A stretch of 64,000 bases of DNA from Alternaria dauci. Taxonomy: Eukaryota; Ascomycota; Dothideomycetes; Pleosporales; Pleosporaceae. The stretch's first letter is position 1. Every line of letters starts with the position of its first letter. The notes below the pieces were generated by a model. The model worked only from the letters and a program-made list of their open reading frames with translations, ran no database searches and was not told the origin of the DNA. Position numbers and translations under genes: made by a program. Location: the NCBI RefSeq assembly GCF_042100115.1, contig NC_091277.1:1426001-1490000 (forward strand). Reading direction: 5' to 3'. This document shows positions 54,846 through 64,000 of this stretch, one piece after another.

Positions 54846-55610
54846 GTTGCGCGTCGACGGGTGTCGGTGTGTAGAATGCGGGGAAGAAGGAGGCAAGTCG
54901 CGTCCACGACGCGGGCTGGCGGCCGGCGTCGGAATGCTACCAGAGAGATGGCGCAGGCGCTATGCTGACCACGATGGAGGGGTATGGAGAAGTGCGGCAG
55001 CAGGCGTCTTGGATTGTCGTCGCATCGCCGGCGCCGTGGTTTGTTGGTGTGTTGTTGCTCGTGCTAGCCCTGGAGACAGACGCCAAGGTCGCGAAAGGAT
55101 ACGATACGGCGCCCTGTCAACGTCATTACCGACGGGCAGCGCACTAGCTGTCTCCATGCACAACCGCGTCCCTCGACAAGTGTGCAGTGCAGTGCAGTGC
55201 AGTGGGGGGCCCGCGTCCGTGTCGCATGTATGCTGCCCTTCTTGACGCAATCTCCTGTTCGCGCCAGGGCATCAAGCTTTCTGCTAAGCTCGGCGCTTCT
55301 CCATCCTCATCCGGGAGGGGCGGCAGCGTTGACGACGCCGACCAGCCTTCACTCCTAGCCACCCGCGCCCGCCGCCCTTCAACCACCGCTGCAAACCCAC
55401 ACCCACGCCGTTCTCCTCTTTCCCCGGAACACTCTCTTGCTTGCGCCCACACTTTCACATACACCGACGACTTCCGGCAATGAATGGTAGCTGGCTCATA
55501 TTAGCGGCCCCCGTGTAATCGTCCACTGCGTCGCCCAACATGTGTACGTCACACAGCTTTTGCCGCCCGTCTGGCACCACGACGCTGACCACACACTGAC
55601 CGTCGCACAG
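54846..55610. other. Divergent intergenic region and unresolved 5' end of the RING gene
   Basis: Holds the ADA3 promoter and the leader of the RING-H2 gene. An open frame 55226-55483 (85 codons, ATG to TGA) overlaps by four bases (ATGA) the ATG at 55480 that may start the downstream gene. A (GTGCA)n microsatellite is at 55182-55204. Confidence 0.4.
55182..55204 (+). repeat. GTGCA microsatellite, 4.6 copies
   Basis: Four perfect GTGCA units plus GTG, directly upstream of a G-rich run. Confidence 0.9.
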
Positions 55611-57310
55611 CTGCCCAAAGGATCGGCATCTTTACCATCGACTTCCCGGACCCTCTCCGCATCGACTACGACAACAACCAGTTCATCACCCTCAACGACT
55701 CCGTCTCGTTCCAGTATCGCATCCTCAGCAACATCCAGACCCTGTCCACCAAGGGCGTCGACGGCAACCAAGACCCCTACGGCATCCTCTACGTACCCGA
55801 CGTTCGCACATCTGGGTGCGCCCAGCAGGAGACAGACTACGTCCTCGAGAATGCGACACGGATAGCAAATCTCCCGTCCGACAAGGATTACGCACTCATC
55901 GCCGTTGCGCCCTGGTACTCGGCGCAATGCACCATCGAGTACTTCACCGCAGCCCGCAACCACCCCACCAAAGCCTTCCTCACCTATCTGCCCGGAGACA
56001 GCAATGCCAAGCCACCGGTGCTCAACGACGCGGCCTGGAATCTCCAAGATGGCGGCAGTTGGCAGGCGGCCAACGACTTTCCCACCTACGCGCTGTCTTC
56101 AATCACTGGGAGGAACATCATGGAGCAGCTGAACCAGTATTCAGGAAACCTGAGTGAGGTACCGCATGCCGACCAACTGTCGCAGATTTACGATCCCACC
56201 GACTACGTGCGCCTATGGGCAACAATCAGTACCGACTCTGGTGGCCAACTCCCAAGCCTGTGGGTTTTTCTCGTTATTGTGTTGGCAGTCCTGCTCGTCG
56301 CCGTCAGCATCACTTCCCTCGTCATGCACATCATCCAACGACGACGGCGCAATGACCTGCGCGAGCGCGTTCTCAACGGCCAGGTCGATCTCGAAGCATT
56401 AGGCGTCAAGCGCCTCACAGTCTCGCAACAAGTCCTCGACAAACTTCCCGTACACACATATACGGCGCCCGCTGGTGCTGCTGCCGCTGGTGCTTCGAAT
56501 GAGCCAGAAAAGACCGCCACTACCACACAAGCCCCGAACCACGCACACGACATCTCACACGCTGCCGTGGATGCTGAAACTGGCTACAAGGCACCGCAGC
56601 TGCTCCGCCACTCGTCTGCACCCACGATACCTACAGTGTCCACGTCTGGCATGTCTGCCTCGTGGTCTCAGCCCACATGTCCAATCTGTATGGACGACTT
56701 CCAGGTCAATGAAACACAAGTGCGCGAGCTGCCGTGCCACCACATCTTCCATCCCGAGTGCATCGATACCTTCCTCCTCAATCACTCCTCGCTATGTCCC
56801 ATGTGCAAGCAAACTGTATTGCCCCCAGGTGTCTGTCCGGTCAATATTACCAACGTCATGGTACGGCGGGAGCGCCATATAAATCGCATGCGAGCGCGCA
56901 GTGCTCATACAGCAAACACCCAGCCAAGTTCGGTATCCACGCCTCCTCCTGCAACAGTGCCAGTTTCACTATCACGGCCGGCGGCCGCTTTTGGGTCGCT
57001 TGGTAGCAGGATAGGCGGAGCCATGTCTGGCCGACGTATCTTCAGTGCACCTGAGCAGACGCTACCAAGGCCACATGATATCGAAATGGGGACCACGCCC
57101 CCACCTGATGCTCCACCACAAGCTCAGCCGGCCGGTGCACCACCTGCACCAACTGCACAAGACTGCGGTCCTACTCATAATAGACGAGAATGGGCACGGC
57201 AACGAGCATTGGCTATGCTTGGTCCCCGTCAAGCGCCTGCTAGTGATGTGGAAGAAGAAGAAAATGTACCAAAGTGGCGGCGCGTGTTCCGCAAGGTCTT
57301 TCCCATTTGA
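55611..57310 (+). CDS. Membrane RING-H2 E3 ubiquitin ligase with lumenal PA-like domain, 5' end unresolved
   Basis: The clear frame begins near 55611-55621 and runs to 57310 (about 565 residues), but an in-frame TGA lies just upstream (55586-55588) and there is no start codon, so at least one short 5' exon is missing. The visible N-terminal part (IGIFTIDFPDPLRIDYDNNQ, then KDYALIAVAPWYSAQCTIEY) resembles a protease-associated lumenal domain. A strong membrane helix follows (LWVFLVIVLAVLLVAVSITS), then a basic segment. The RING-H2 finger has the C3H2C3 spacing CPIC, LPCHHIFHPEC, CPMC. The C-terminus is Pro/Ala-rich and disordered. The arrangement is that of PA-TM-RING ligases (RNF13/RMR-like), which ubiquitinate proteins on endosomal or vacuolar membranes (family knowledge). 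Confidence 0.82.
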
Positions 57311-58559
57311 TCAATAAGCGATGTGTTTTTACCACGATACCTCAGCATAGATTCGGCGCAACACTTTCACTAACGTAATGTTTTACACAGGCGTTCAGGG
57401 GACCATGGAAGCGGCTTTGGGATTATTTGGAAAGGGAGATACCAGGGCTAAATAGCGACATTACTGCTGCAAACGATTATTATATTGTATTCTACTTGAC
57501 CCTACTAACTGATGCTTCTAGTCTTATCGCCTCCCGGGTGTACCGATTCGGACGCTTATGCCCTGTCGCGACTTCCCAATCCATTTACCCACATCATGCA
57601 TCTACAATAACCGTTTGACCCTTTATCTTGTCGCCTCCTACTCAACGCTTGCGCTCGACTACAATGCATCGGTACTAGCATTGCTCGCTTTTCGGCCCAA
57701 GACTACCGCGCAAAACGTGACAATGGACATTCAACAAGCACCACCTATATTGCCATTGATGAACCATACGAGCTCCAGAACAACGACTTTTGCCCACATA
57801 CACATGGCCTCTGCGTTGGTCGGAACAAGTCCAAGGATCTCACTCGCTCGCTAAAACCTTCAAGCTTCCGCAGAAAGCCCAGCCCATAATCAGCCGTCGC
57901 ACGTCTGGTTCGTGACCTCGACCGGGTCTATCAATCTAATATATAAAACATTCGCCTCTGCTGCACTCGGCTTGTACTTGTCACGCTACCGTAATTTCCA
58001 CAATGGCTATTTTTGGGTTGGGCTTTCCTCAATCGTGTTCACTTTACCCCAGACTCAACATGTTCTAGAGCATGATTGCCCTGCATTCGACGGTTGTCGT
58101 CCTCGCTTGCTTCTCGGCTGTCTCGTAAACAAGTCTACGAGCAATATCGACGAGCAGATCTCATATCAGGAACATGGCAACCTTACCAGCTTCGTTGCCA
58201 TGTCCGAACTAGCGATACAGGAGATGAATGCAAAGTTTCCCGTTGGTAGCGAGTGGCTATCTTTCGCCGTCCTTCACCAGCATGTGACCAATAGGAAAAC
58301 TTCCCCGACCGGTGACGAGACCGTATGGTTCCTACGAAGGGCTTCCTAGAGTAAGTGTGATGAAGAGTGTACTGCTTGCGTTCTAGGTCTCGTACTCGAA
58401 TAACTACATAGACATATAAGATGGTCGTGGGCCCACAGTTGCTCTGGTTTGAATAGCAACACTACACTTTGATCAAACAATCTTCGTCTGGCATCCACTT
58501 TATCAGATTACATAATATTGCCTCCGTTTACAAGAGAACAAAGCCGAGACACCACCGCG
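57311..58559. other. 1.25 kb without a supported gene
   Basis: An open frame 57912-58349 begins on GTG; its only plausible ATG start (58201) would give 49 residues (MSELAIQEMNAKFPVGSEW...). Several splice-like signals are present, so a small multi-exon gene cannot be excluded, but no domain is visible. The right end holds the promoter of the DUF4360 gene. Confidence 0.4.
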
Positions 58560-59218
58560 ATGAAGTACACACTTGCCACTCTTGCCCTTGCTGTGGGAAC
58601 GATCGCTGCTCCGACTTACCAAGCACCGGACTCTTTCAAGATCACTAAAGTCGTCTCTGGCGGCTCAGGTTGTCCCCAAGGCAGTATCGATGTTAACTGG
58701 ACTGACAACGGCATCTTACCCATTTGTAAGCCTCCATTACACTCGTTTACTCATCTTCATTCCCATACTAATCATCGCAAATAGACTTCAATCAACAGTT
58801 CACAGCCCGCGTCGGCACCGGAAAGAGTGCAGAAGAGTCGCGAAAGAACTGCCAAATCAATCTCGCTCTCGAATTCTCCCCTGGCTTCTCATTTGCCATC
58901 TTCAGCGCAGACTACACTGGATGGGGTGACCTTGATGGTGGTGTCACTGGTGTCGTAAAGTCTACGTACTACATTTCTGGTCAGCAAAGTCAGTCGTCAT
59001 CGGCACTCAGCATCAACGGTCCGTTTCATGGCAAATACTACAAGCAGGATAATGTACCAGCTGCAGTCTGGTCACCCTGCGGCGGCGATGCTCTCTTCAA
59101 CATTAACAGCGAGGTGGCGCTGACGCCCTTTGCTACGCCAGCTAATGGTGTACTCGCTGCAACGCGCGAGGCGGGTCGCTTCACGTCGAATCTGTACGTT
59201 CAGTGGAGAAAATGTTAG
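58560..59218 (+). CDS. Secreted DUF4360-family protein
   Basis: Exons 58560-58725 and 58785-59218 give 199 residues. The signal peptide is MKYTLATLALAVGTIAAPTY. The mature part begins PDSFKITKVVSGGSGCPQGS and contains the family blocks ITKVVSGGSGCPQGSIDVNW, RKNCQINLALEFSPGFSFAI and DYTGWGDLDGGVTGVVKSTY, with conserved cysteines (SGCPQ, RKNCQ, WSPCGG, C-terminal WRKC). This is a small secreted family of fungi and some bacteria with no known activity, often expressed as candidate effectors or wall proteins. The start is the first ATG; the open frame upstream lacks one. Confidence 0.87.
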
Positions 59219-59745
59219 TAATGTGCGTTCAAGAAAGCATCGTGGTGGCCGGCAGTCGTAGATTGTTCGTGGTAGCGGGTAAGGAGATATCATATTTTTC
59301 CTCCGACTTTGAGAGCCCACAATTTTTATTTATTGTGACTGTGCATATGCGTCTTATCAGCAATTCTGCATATAATCGTGTGATTTGTATGGTAGTCGAC
59401 GCATGACGCTGTGACCAACAAGGCGTTCCACAGCATCCCTAGATCTGAAGAAAACGTGGCGCGTGTGCTGACACAAGAGCACCTGTGCTTATAGGTAGAC
59501 TGTCAACGTCAACTCGTCGCCCAAACCTTCTTCGCAACACTCTAATCGCCCTGACCTTGCCCACCCACTGCCCCGGTCCCTTGCTGTCTCAGCAAGACAC
59601 ATGCAGACATTGGCGATAGCAGCCAGACTGCATGACCCGCTCCGCTAACGTGCTCATCATGCCCAAACAGGTTGATACGAGGAGCCGCGGCCTTGACGAT
59701 AGTGCTGAAACGTCCAAGTAATCCACAAGGAAATCCTACAGGGTG
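59219..59745. other. Intergenic region left of the transposon
   Basis: About 530 bp with no coding feature. Confidence 0.4.
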
Positions 59746-60437
59746 CTCGGGCAGAGTGTCTATATGTCATCCGACTATAGGATTTACCTCGGCAGACTAT
59801 TACTAAGATATTAAAGGGGTTACTACCTACCTATATAAGACCTATATAATTTTATTTATAAGATATTACTATAATTATTATATAGAGAGAAGTTAGAGTA
59901 TTAAAGCCTTATATTAATTAGTAGAACGCGTTATAAACACGTTTATAACGCGTTTAATAGGGAACTACTTAAGACTAGTTAAAGAAGAGATAAGAGAGAT
60001 AAGAGTCCTTATTATTATTATTATTCTCTATAAATAAGTAATCTAGAACGTGTTAGTAACATATTTATAACACGTTATAAGAAGGGATATATAATTAAGA
60101 CCCTTAGTAGAGTAGTTGTTAGGCCTAGCTAATAATATATACTATCCCGCACTATAATCAGTAGTTCACTAATTATACGTACCTTTTTAGTTGCATACCG
60201 TAGTGGTGCGGGGCTGCGTTCTAACAATAAGAACGTAGTAGTAATAGGATAGTAATATATTATAATATAAATTTCTAGTTTTCCTATATATAGCGCACTA
60301 GACCTACTATAGCAGGACTTAATCTAACCTAACTATAGCTAATAACGCGACTTAGGACTGTGTTCTTTATTAGGTATAGTCTATAGTCTGCCGAGGTAAA
60401 TCCTATAGTCAGATGAGCTGCGCTCTCTCGGGCAGAG
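59746..60437. mobile_element. RIP-decayed nonautonomous DNA transposon, Mutator-like by its ends
   Basis: Perfect 28-bp inverted repeats at 59773-59800 and 60383-60410 (each begins, reading inward, GACTATAGGATTTACC). Outside each lies exactly 16 bp, partly matching as a weaker extension of the inverted repeat, and then an 11-bp direct repeat, CTCGGGCAGAG, at 59746-59756 and 60427-60437. The equal spacing supports an element of 670 bp (59757-60426) with an 11-bp target duplication, the size made by Mutator-like transposases. The interior (about 59800-60380) is TA-rich with many TpA steps and no ORF, as expected after repeat-induced point mutation. It carries two related palindromes (59925-59954 and about 60047-60074). 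Confidence 0.78.
59925..59954. repeat. 30-bp palindrome inside the transposon
   Basis: Two perfect 14-bp arms (AACGCGTTATAAAC and its complement) separated by AC. A second, slightly imperfect relative (arms AACGTGTTAGTAA / TTATAACACGTT) is about 120 bp to the right. Confidence 0.85.
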
Positions 60438-61124
60438 GTGCGTCCGTTGCGAAAGGCGTAAACTGGGCACAAAGTGGACAGACTAATCTCAAAGCCGGCA
60501 CGTCGAACGCTAGTCAAGACTTTTGCAGTCGCGCTGTTGGAACACAGCTCCAGTCGTGTGAGGTACCGGTCCCGCTGTTAGGAAGAGGAATCCACTTTTC
60601 GACGGAAGACCCCGGAATTATCCCAACGAGGTTGTGGCATGTACGCACGCAGACATACCCGATGCACATGATGCTGGGCAGACGGCAGTCGTGTATGGTA
60701 TGTCATCCGCGCCGTCAACAACAACCTACCTCGGATGATGACGAACCTCGTAATGGACTAATCACCGGCTCATCTAGGAAACCTCCACTCACTAAGCCCC
60801 AATACTAGAACCCGCAGAGCTCAGCCAATTGATTTTACAGGGAAATGGACGGTGCAGGCCTAAATTGTCGCTCGTGCCCTGCGATTCTGCTGCTTCAAGT
60901 GGGGTAGAGCGTTGCAGCCAAGAAGAGCCAGGTACTACAACCCCACCAAGAATGTGCCACCATACGACAAGCGTACTGACTACCGAGGATAAGGCAAGCA
61001 GCGAGGGATTCGCAGAAATGTGGCGACTCGAATTGTTTAAAGGCGCCCTCGCTGTTGTGCCCGTACCCGCCAAATCAATACCTACATCATCATATCTTCA
61101 TCGCCTACTACGCCAACCACCAAT
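60438..61124. promoter_or_regulatory. Intergenic region upstream of the aldehyde dehydrogenase
   Basis: Normal composition resumes right of the transposon. The ORF at 60413-60808 starts inside the transposon end and has no family features. The region should contain the aldehyde dehydrogenase promoter. Confidence 0.4.
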
Positions 61125-62619
61125 ATGTCTCCAGGAAAAGTTTCCACCCTCGATTTTGAGACGTTCTACAACATCGTCGATGGCAAGCAACGTACCTCAG
61201 ACAACATCCATCATGGTGTGAACCCCGCAACTGGTCAGGAGCTTTGGGACGTACCCATTGCGAGCGAGAAAGACCTGGATGACGCTATTGCGGCTGCGAA
61301 GAAGGCGTTCCCTTCGTGGAGAGATACACCGATAGAGGAAAGGAAGGGATTGCTCAACCAGGTTATAGAATTATATCAGCAACACAACGACGACTTCGTT
61401 AACCTACTATGCAAAGAGTCTGGCAAGCCGGTACGTCGTGACAACCACTAAAGTATTCAAAGCATTACGACTAACATGAGAGCAGAGACAATTCGCAGCC
61501 ATCGAGGTTGGTGCCGTTGCTGGGTTCATCGGCCACCACCTGACACTTGACGTCCCATCTGAGAAGGTCGAGGATGACGAGAAGACAATCTACACAGAGT
61601 ACACACCTCTCGGTGTTTGCGGTGCCATCTGCCCGTGGAATTTCCCTCTGGTCTTGAGCACTGGAAAGGTCGCGCCAGCTCTCATGACCGGAAACTGCAT
61701 GATTGTCAAGCCCTCGCCGTTCACACCGTATACAGCTTTGAAGTTTGTCGAGCTAGCTCAGGAGATCTTGCCACCAGGCGTTCTCCAAGTAGTTGGTGGC
61801 AACAACGAGCTCGGTGCTCTGATGTGCCACCACCCTGACATTGCCAAGATCAGCTTCACCGGCTCCATTGCTACCGGAAAGAAGGTCATGGAGACATGCG
61901 CAAAGACCCTCAAGCGCGTCACACTCGAACTAGGTGGCAACGATGCCTCCATCGTTCTTCCCGACGTCGACATTAAGAAGACAGCGCCCGAGATCGTCAT
62001 GGGTGCCTTCCAGAACAGCGGTCAAGTCTGCGTTGCTACTAAGCGAATCTACATTCACGAGTCCATTTACAAGGAGTTCCTCGAAGAGATGGTCAACTTC
62101 ACCAAAACTATCAAGCTTGGAAGCCCAGATGACGGCGACAACCTGCTCGGACCTGTTCAGAACAAGATGCAGTACGAGCGCGTTAAGCAATTCTTCAGCG
62201 ACAGTAAATCCAAGGGCTACAAGTTCGCCGTTGGTGACCCCGATGTCAGCAGTGAAAAGGGTTTCTTCATCAAGCCAACCATCATCGACAACCCGCCAAA
62301 CGACTCCCTCATCATCCAGGAAGAGCCATTCGGTCCCATCGTGCCTGCACAACCATGGTCCGATCTTGATGAGGTCATTGCACGTGCCAACGACACAAAC
62401 ACCGGTCTTGGTGCTTGTGTGTGGGGCAAAGACGTCGAGCAGGCGCAGAAAATTGCGCGTCGCCTCGAAGCCGGCTCAGTTTTCGTAAACTCATGGGAGA
62501 AGCCGACGCCACAGGCCGTATTTGGAGGACACAAGGAATCTGGAATCGGCGGCGAATGGGGAACGACCGGTCTTCTTGCGTACTGCAACCCACACGTCAT
62601 ACATGTCTACAAGTCATGA
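61125..62619 (+). CDS. Aldehyde dehydrogenase (NAD(P)-dependent)
   Basis: Exons 61125-61430 and 61486-62619 give 479 residues, the usual length. The ALDH fold is clear: GAICPWNFPLVLSTGKVAPA, KISFTGSIATGKKVM, the general base Glu250 in TLELGGNDASIV, the nucleophile Cys284 in NSGQVCVATKRIYIHE (34 residues apart, as in characterised ALDHs), and EEPFGPIVP. The enzyme oxidises an aldehyde to the acid in the cytosol. The start MSPGKVSTLDFETFYNIVDG and the absence of a targeting peptide fit fungal cytosolic members. The preferred substrate cannot be told; relatives include salicylaldehyde, vanillin or betaine aldehyde-type dehydrogenases. Confidence 0.92.
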
Positions 62620-63441
62620 TGCGACCATGTGGATGATGATGAGAGATCAGATAGATGAAACATGCTGACGATCACAACCTAACCAATACAAGAATGTTTT
62701 GGAATGCTTGGAATGCTTGAAATGCTTGACTACTTTAACCTGTGGGTGATGTGGCGCAACTCGTTACGCGAAGGAACATGAAGCATTTGATAACCGGTGG
62801 CTTTCATACAATCGCCTCTTCGCCTGGTGTTTGTTCTCGAAAAGGTTAGCTGATATTTACCTCTGACAGGCTTGGCGCTTGGCGCCCCGGCCGCATGGGT
62901 CACACATGAAGCTTCGAACCTGGATTTCGGACCTACTGTCACGTCGCATTGTGGCACCCTACCACAGGTAACATCATTGCTTTGCTCTGCGCCGCATCAG
63001 CCCACTGTTGACCGACTTGTCGTTCGTCAGAACAACGGGACGGTTAAAGTCATACTGTTCCCGAGGTACCTTTTGCCCTCGTAATGATCTCCAGGATGGC
63101 GTTTCATGGTTTCATGAAACAATGCTCTTGAACCGGCTACCCGCCCAAATTTGACCCACCATGCAGAACCGTTCCAGGCGCATCGCGGCAGTAGCTGTTC
63201 TAGTATAAGATGAATTCGCATCCGCCGCCATCATGTATCTTCACGCCATTCGGTCATCTTCATTTCCTACATACACACACTCTCTCTATCTTTTCTTCTC
63301 TTCACACTCTTTTGGAAGCGTGCTTCCTGACATTCTTTTCCTGAGATCCCATACAGAAGCTTGCTTCTTTTCCGACTCTCCATCGATCGAACGCTTTTGA
63401 ACTCCAACCGAACCGTACCGTACCGATCGAAAACAGCAACC
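62620..63441. other. Intergenic region with short tandem repeat and xylanase promoter
   Basis: 822 bp. Near its left end, 62701-62727 holds three head-to-tail copies of GGAATGCTT, the third with one change. A TATA-like TATAAG lies at 63204. I searched by eye for the XlnR site GGCTAA and found no clear copy. Confidence 0.5.
62701..62727 (+). repeat. Three tandem copies of a 9-bp unit (GGAATGCTT)
   Basis: Two perfect units and one with a single change, just downstream of the aldehyde dehydrogenase stop codon. Confidence 0.85.
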
Positions 63442-64000
63442 ATGCATTTCCGCGGATCCTCCATCTACTTCGGCATCGTTGCCCTCTCCTCGACCACAGC
63501 TGTCCTTGGAGCCGTCGCGCCCTACGGACAATGCGGTGGTAACGGCTTCCAGGGTGAGACCGAGTGCGCTCAAGGCTGGTCTTGTGTCAAGAGCAACGAC
63601 TGGTACAGCCAGTGCGTTAGCGGTGGTGGAAATGCGCCGGCACCTCCTGCTGCTGCTACTAGCGTCACGCCGGCACCTGTCGTTCCTTCTGCCGCACCTG
63701 TGCCATCGATGAACGCTAGCGCGCCTGTTGCCGCGCCTGTTGCGGTTGCTCAGCCTGCGGCCACCAGCGCCGCTGCTGCTCCTGCAGCCAACGGCTCTAC
63801 TCCCGATGTTGCTGGAAGCGGTGCCAACGGTGCCAAGTGCTCACTCGATGCTGCATTCAAGTCGCATGGCAAGAAGTACCTCGGTGTCGCTACCGACCAG
63901 GGCGCGCTCAGCAAGGGAAAGAACAAGGAGATCATTGTCGCAAACTTTGGCCAGGTTACTCCCGAGAACAGCATGAAGTGGGATGCCACTGAGGGTACCG
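63442..64000 (+). CDS. CBM1-GH10 endo-1,4-beta-xylanase, cut by the window end
   Basis: Open from ATG 63442 to the window edge (186 residues, no stop). Signal peptide about 1-23 ([14 protein letters not shown]). Then a fungal cellulose-binding module (CBM1) at about 27-59 with cysteines 31, 42, 48 and 58 and the aromatic residues that pack on cellulose (Tyr28, Trp46, Trp54, Tyr55). An Ala/Pro/Ser linker follows to about 125. The catalytic domain starts with [20 protein letters not shown] and reaches [14 protein letters not shown], the typical N-terminal part of GH10 xylanases; the catalytic glutamates lie beyond the window. It is a secreted plant cell wall-degrading enzyme. Confidence 0.93.
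   Translation, partial: MHFRGSSIYFGIVALSSTTAVLGAVAPYGQCGGNGFQGETECAQGWSCVKSNDWYSQCVSGGGNAPAPPAAATSVTPAPVVPSAAPVPSMNASAPVAAPVAVAQPAATSAAAAPAANGSTPDVAGSGANGAKCSLDAAFKSHGKKYLGVATDQGALSKGKNKEIIVANFGQVTPENSMKWDATEGT

Noticed and set aside
54751..55245. 164-codon rightward open frame
   Set aside because: It is antisense to the first exon of ADA3 in GC-rich DNA, and its Cys/Arg-rich composition looks like a shadow frame.
57912..58349. Possible small gene between the RING ligase and the DUF4360 gene
   Set aside because: The frame starts on GTG, and exons could not be joined into anything recognisable. Reported only as an intergenic remark.
60413..60808. 131-codon frame right of the transposon
   Set aside because: It starts inside the terminal 16-bp extension of the transposon, has no domain and a composition unlike the neighbouring genes.
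1..64000. tRNA, rRNA or CRISPR features
   Set aside because: No cloverleaf-like B-box context, rRNA segment or regularly spaced repeat array was seen by eye on either strand. A tRNA scan would be needed to exclude a missed tRNA.

Overview
The window looks like chromosomal DNA of a filamentous ascomycete, most likely a plant-associated Dothideomycete of Pleosporales type. Seen directly: genes lie about 2-2.5 kb apart on both strands. Introns are short (mostly 45-65 bp) with GTAAGT-like donors and CTAAC/CTGAC branch motifs. One TA-rich patch looks like repeat-induced point mutation (RIP). The gene set is typically fungal: a CBM1-GH10 xylanase, an AflR-type Zn2Cys6 regulator, DUF1996 and DUF4360 secreted proteins, SWR1, ADA3 and a Git1/UNC13-like protein. 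The class-level placement is inference from gene content.

Layout. 1-9 kb: 5' part of a GT32 glycosyltransferase (-), a 2.3 kb gene-free stretch, an anion:cation symporter (-) divergent from a Gfo/Idh/MocA oxidoreductase (+), and an Artemis/SNM1-type nuclease (+). 9.2-11.5 kb: a tandemly duplicated block. Its right copy holds an intact orphan gene and a small TA-flanked inverted-repeat element; its left copy keeps only the two ends of the gene and an empty insertion site. 11.8-22 kb: HRD3/SEL1L (-), a VBA/Fnx1-like MFS transporter (+), a six-zinc-knuckle protein (+) and a seven-helix membrane protein (+). 22-36.9 kb: a BTB protein (-), mitochondrial threonyl-tRNA synthetase (-) divergent from a coiled-coil membrane protein (+), a histidine protein methyltransferase (-), an INO4-like bHLH factor (-), the large Git1/UNC13-like gene (+) and a second BTB protein (+) that looks paralogous to the first. 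37.5-49 kb: a DUF1996 secreted protein (-), a complex I subunit (-) divergent from SWR1 (+), and a peroxisomal ABCD half-transporter (-). 49-58 kb: an AflR-like regulator (-), ADA3 (-) and a membrane RING-H2 ubiquitin ligase (+) whose 5' end I could not resolve. 58.5-64 kb: a DUF4360 secreted protein, a RIP-decayed DNA transposon with perfect 28-bp inverted repeats and a probable 11-bp target duplication, an aldehyde dehydrogenase, and a CBM1-GH10 xylanase cut by the window end.

Most genes are housekeeping and show no operon-like organisation. The few local relationships visible are divergent pairs (symporter/oxidoreductase, MST1/membrane protein, NDUFB8/SWR1) that may share promoters. I found no secondary-metabolite cluster, CRISPR array, rRNA or convincing tRNA. 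The most unusual content is the mobile and duplicated DNA at 9.4-11.5 kb and 59.7-60.4 kb, and the shared C-terminal module of the two BTB proteins. Exon boundaries were set by hand from splice signals and reading-frame continuity, without transcript data.
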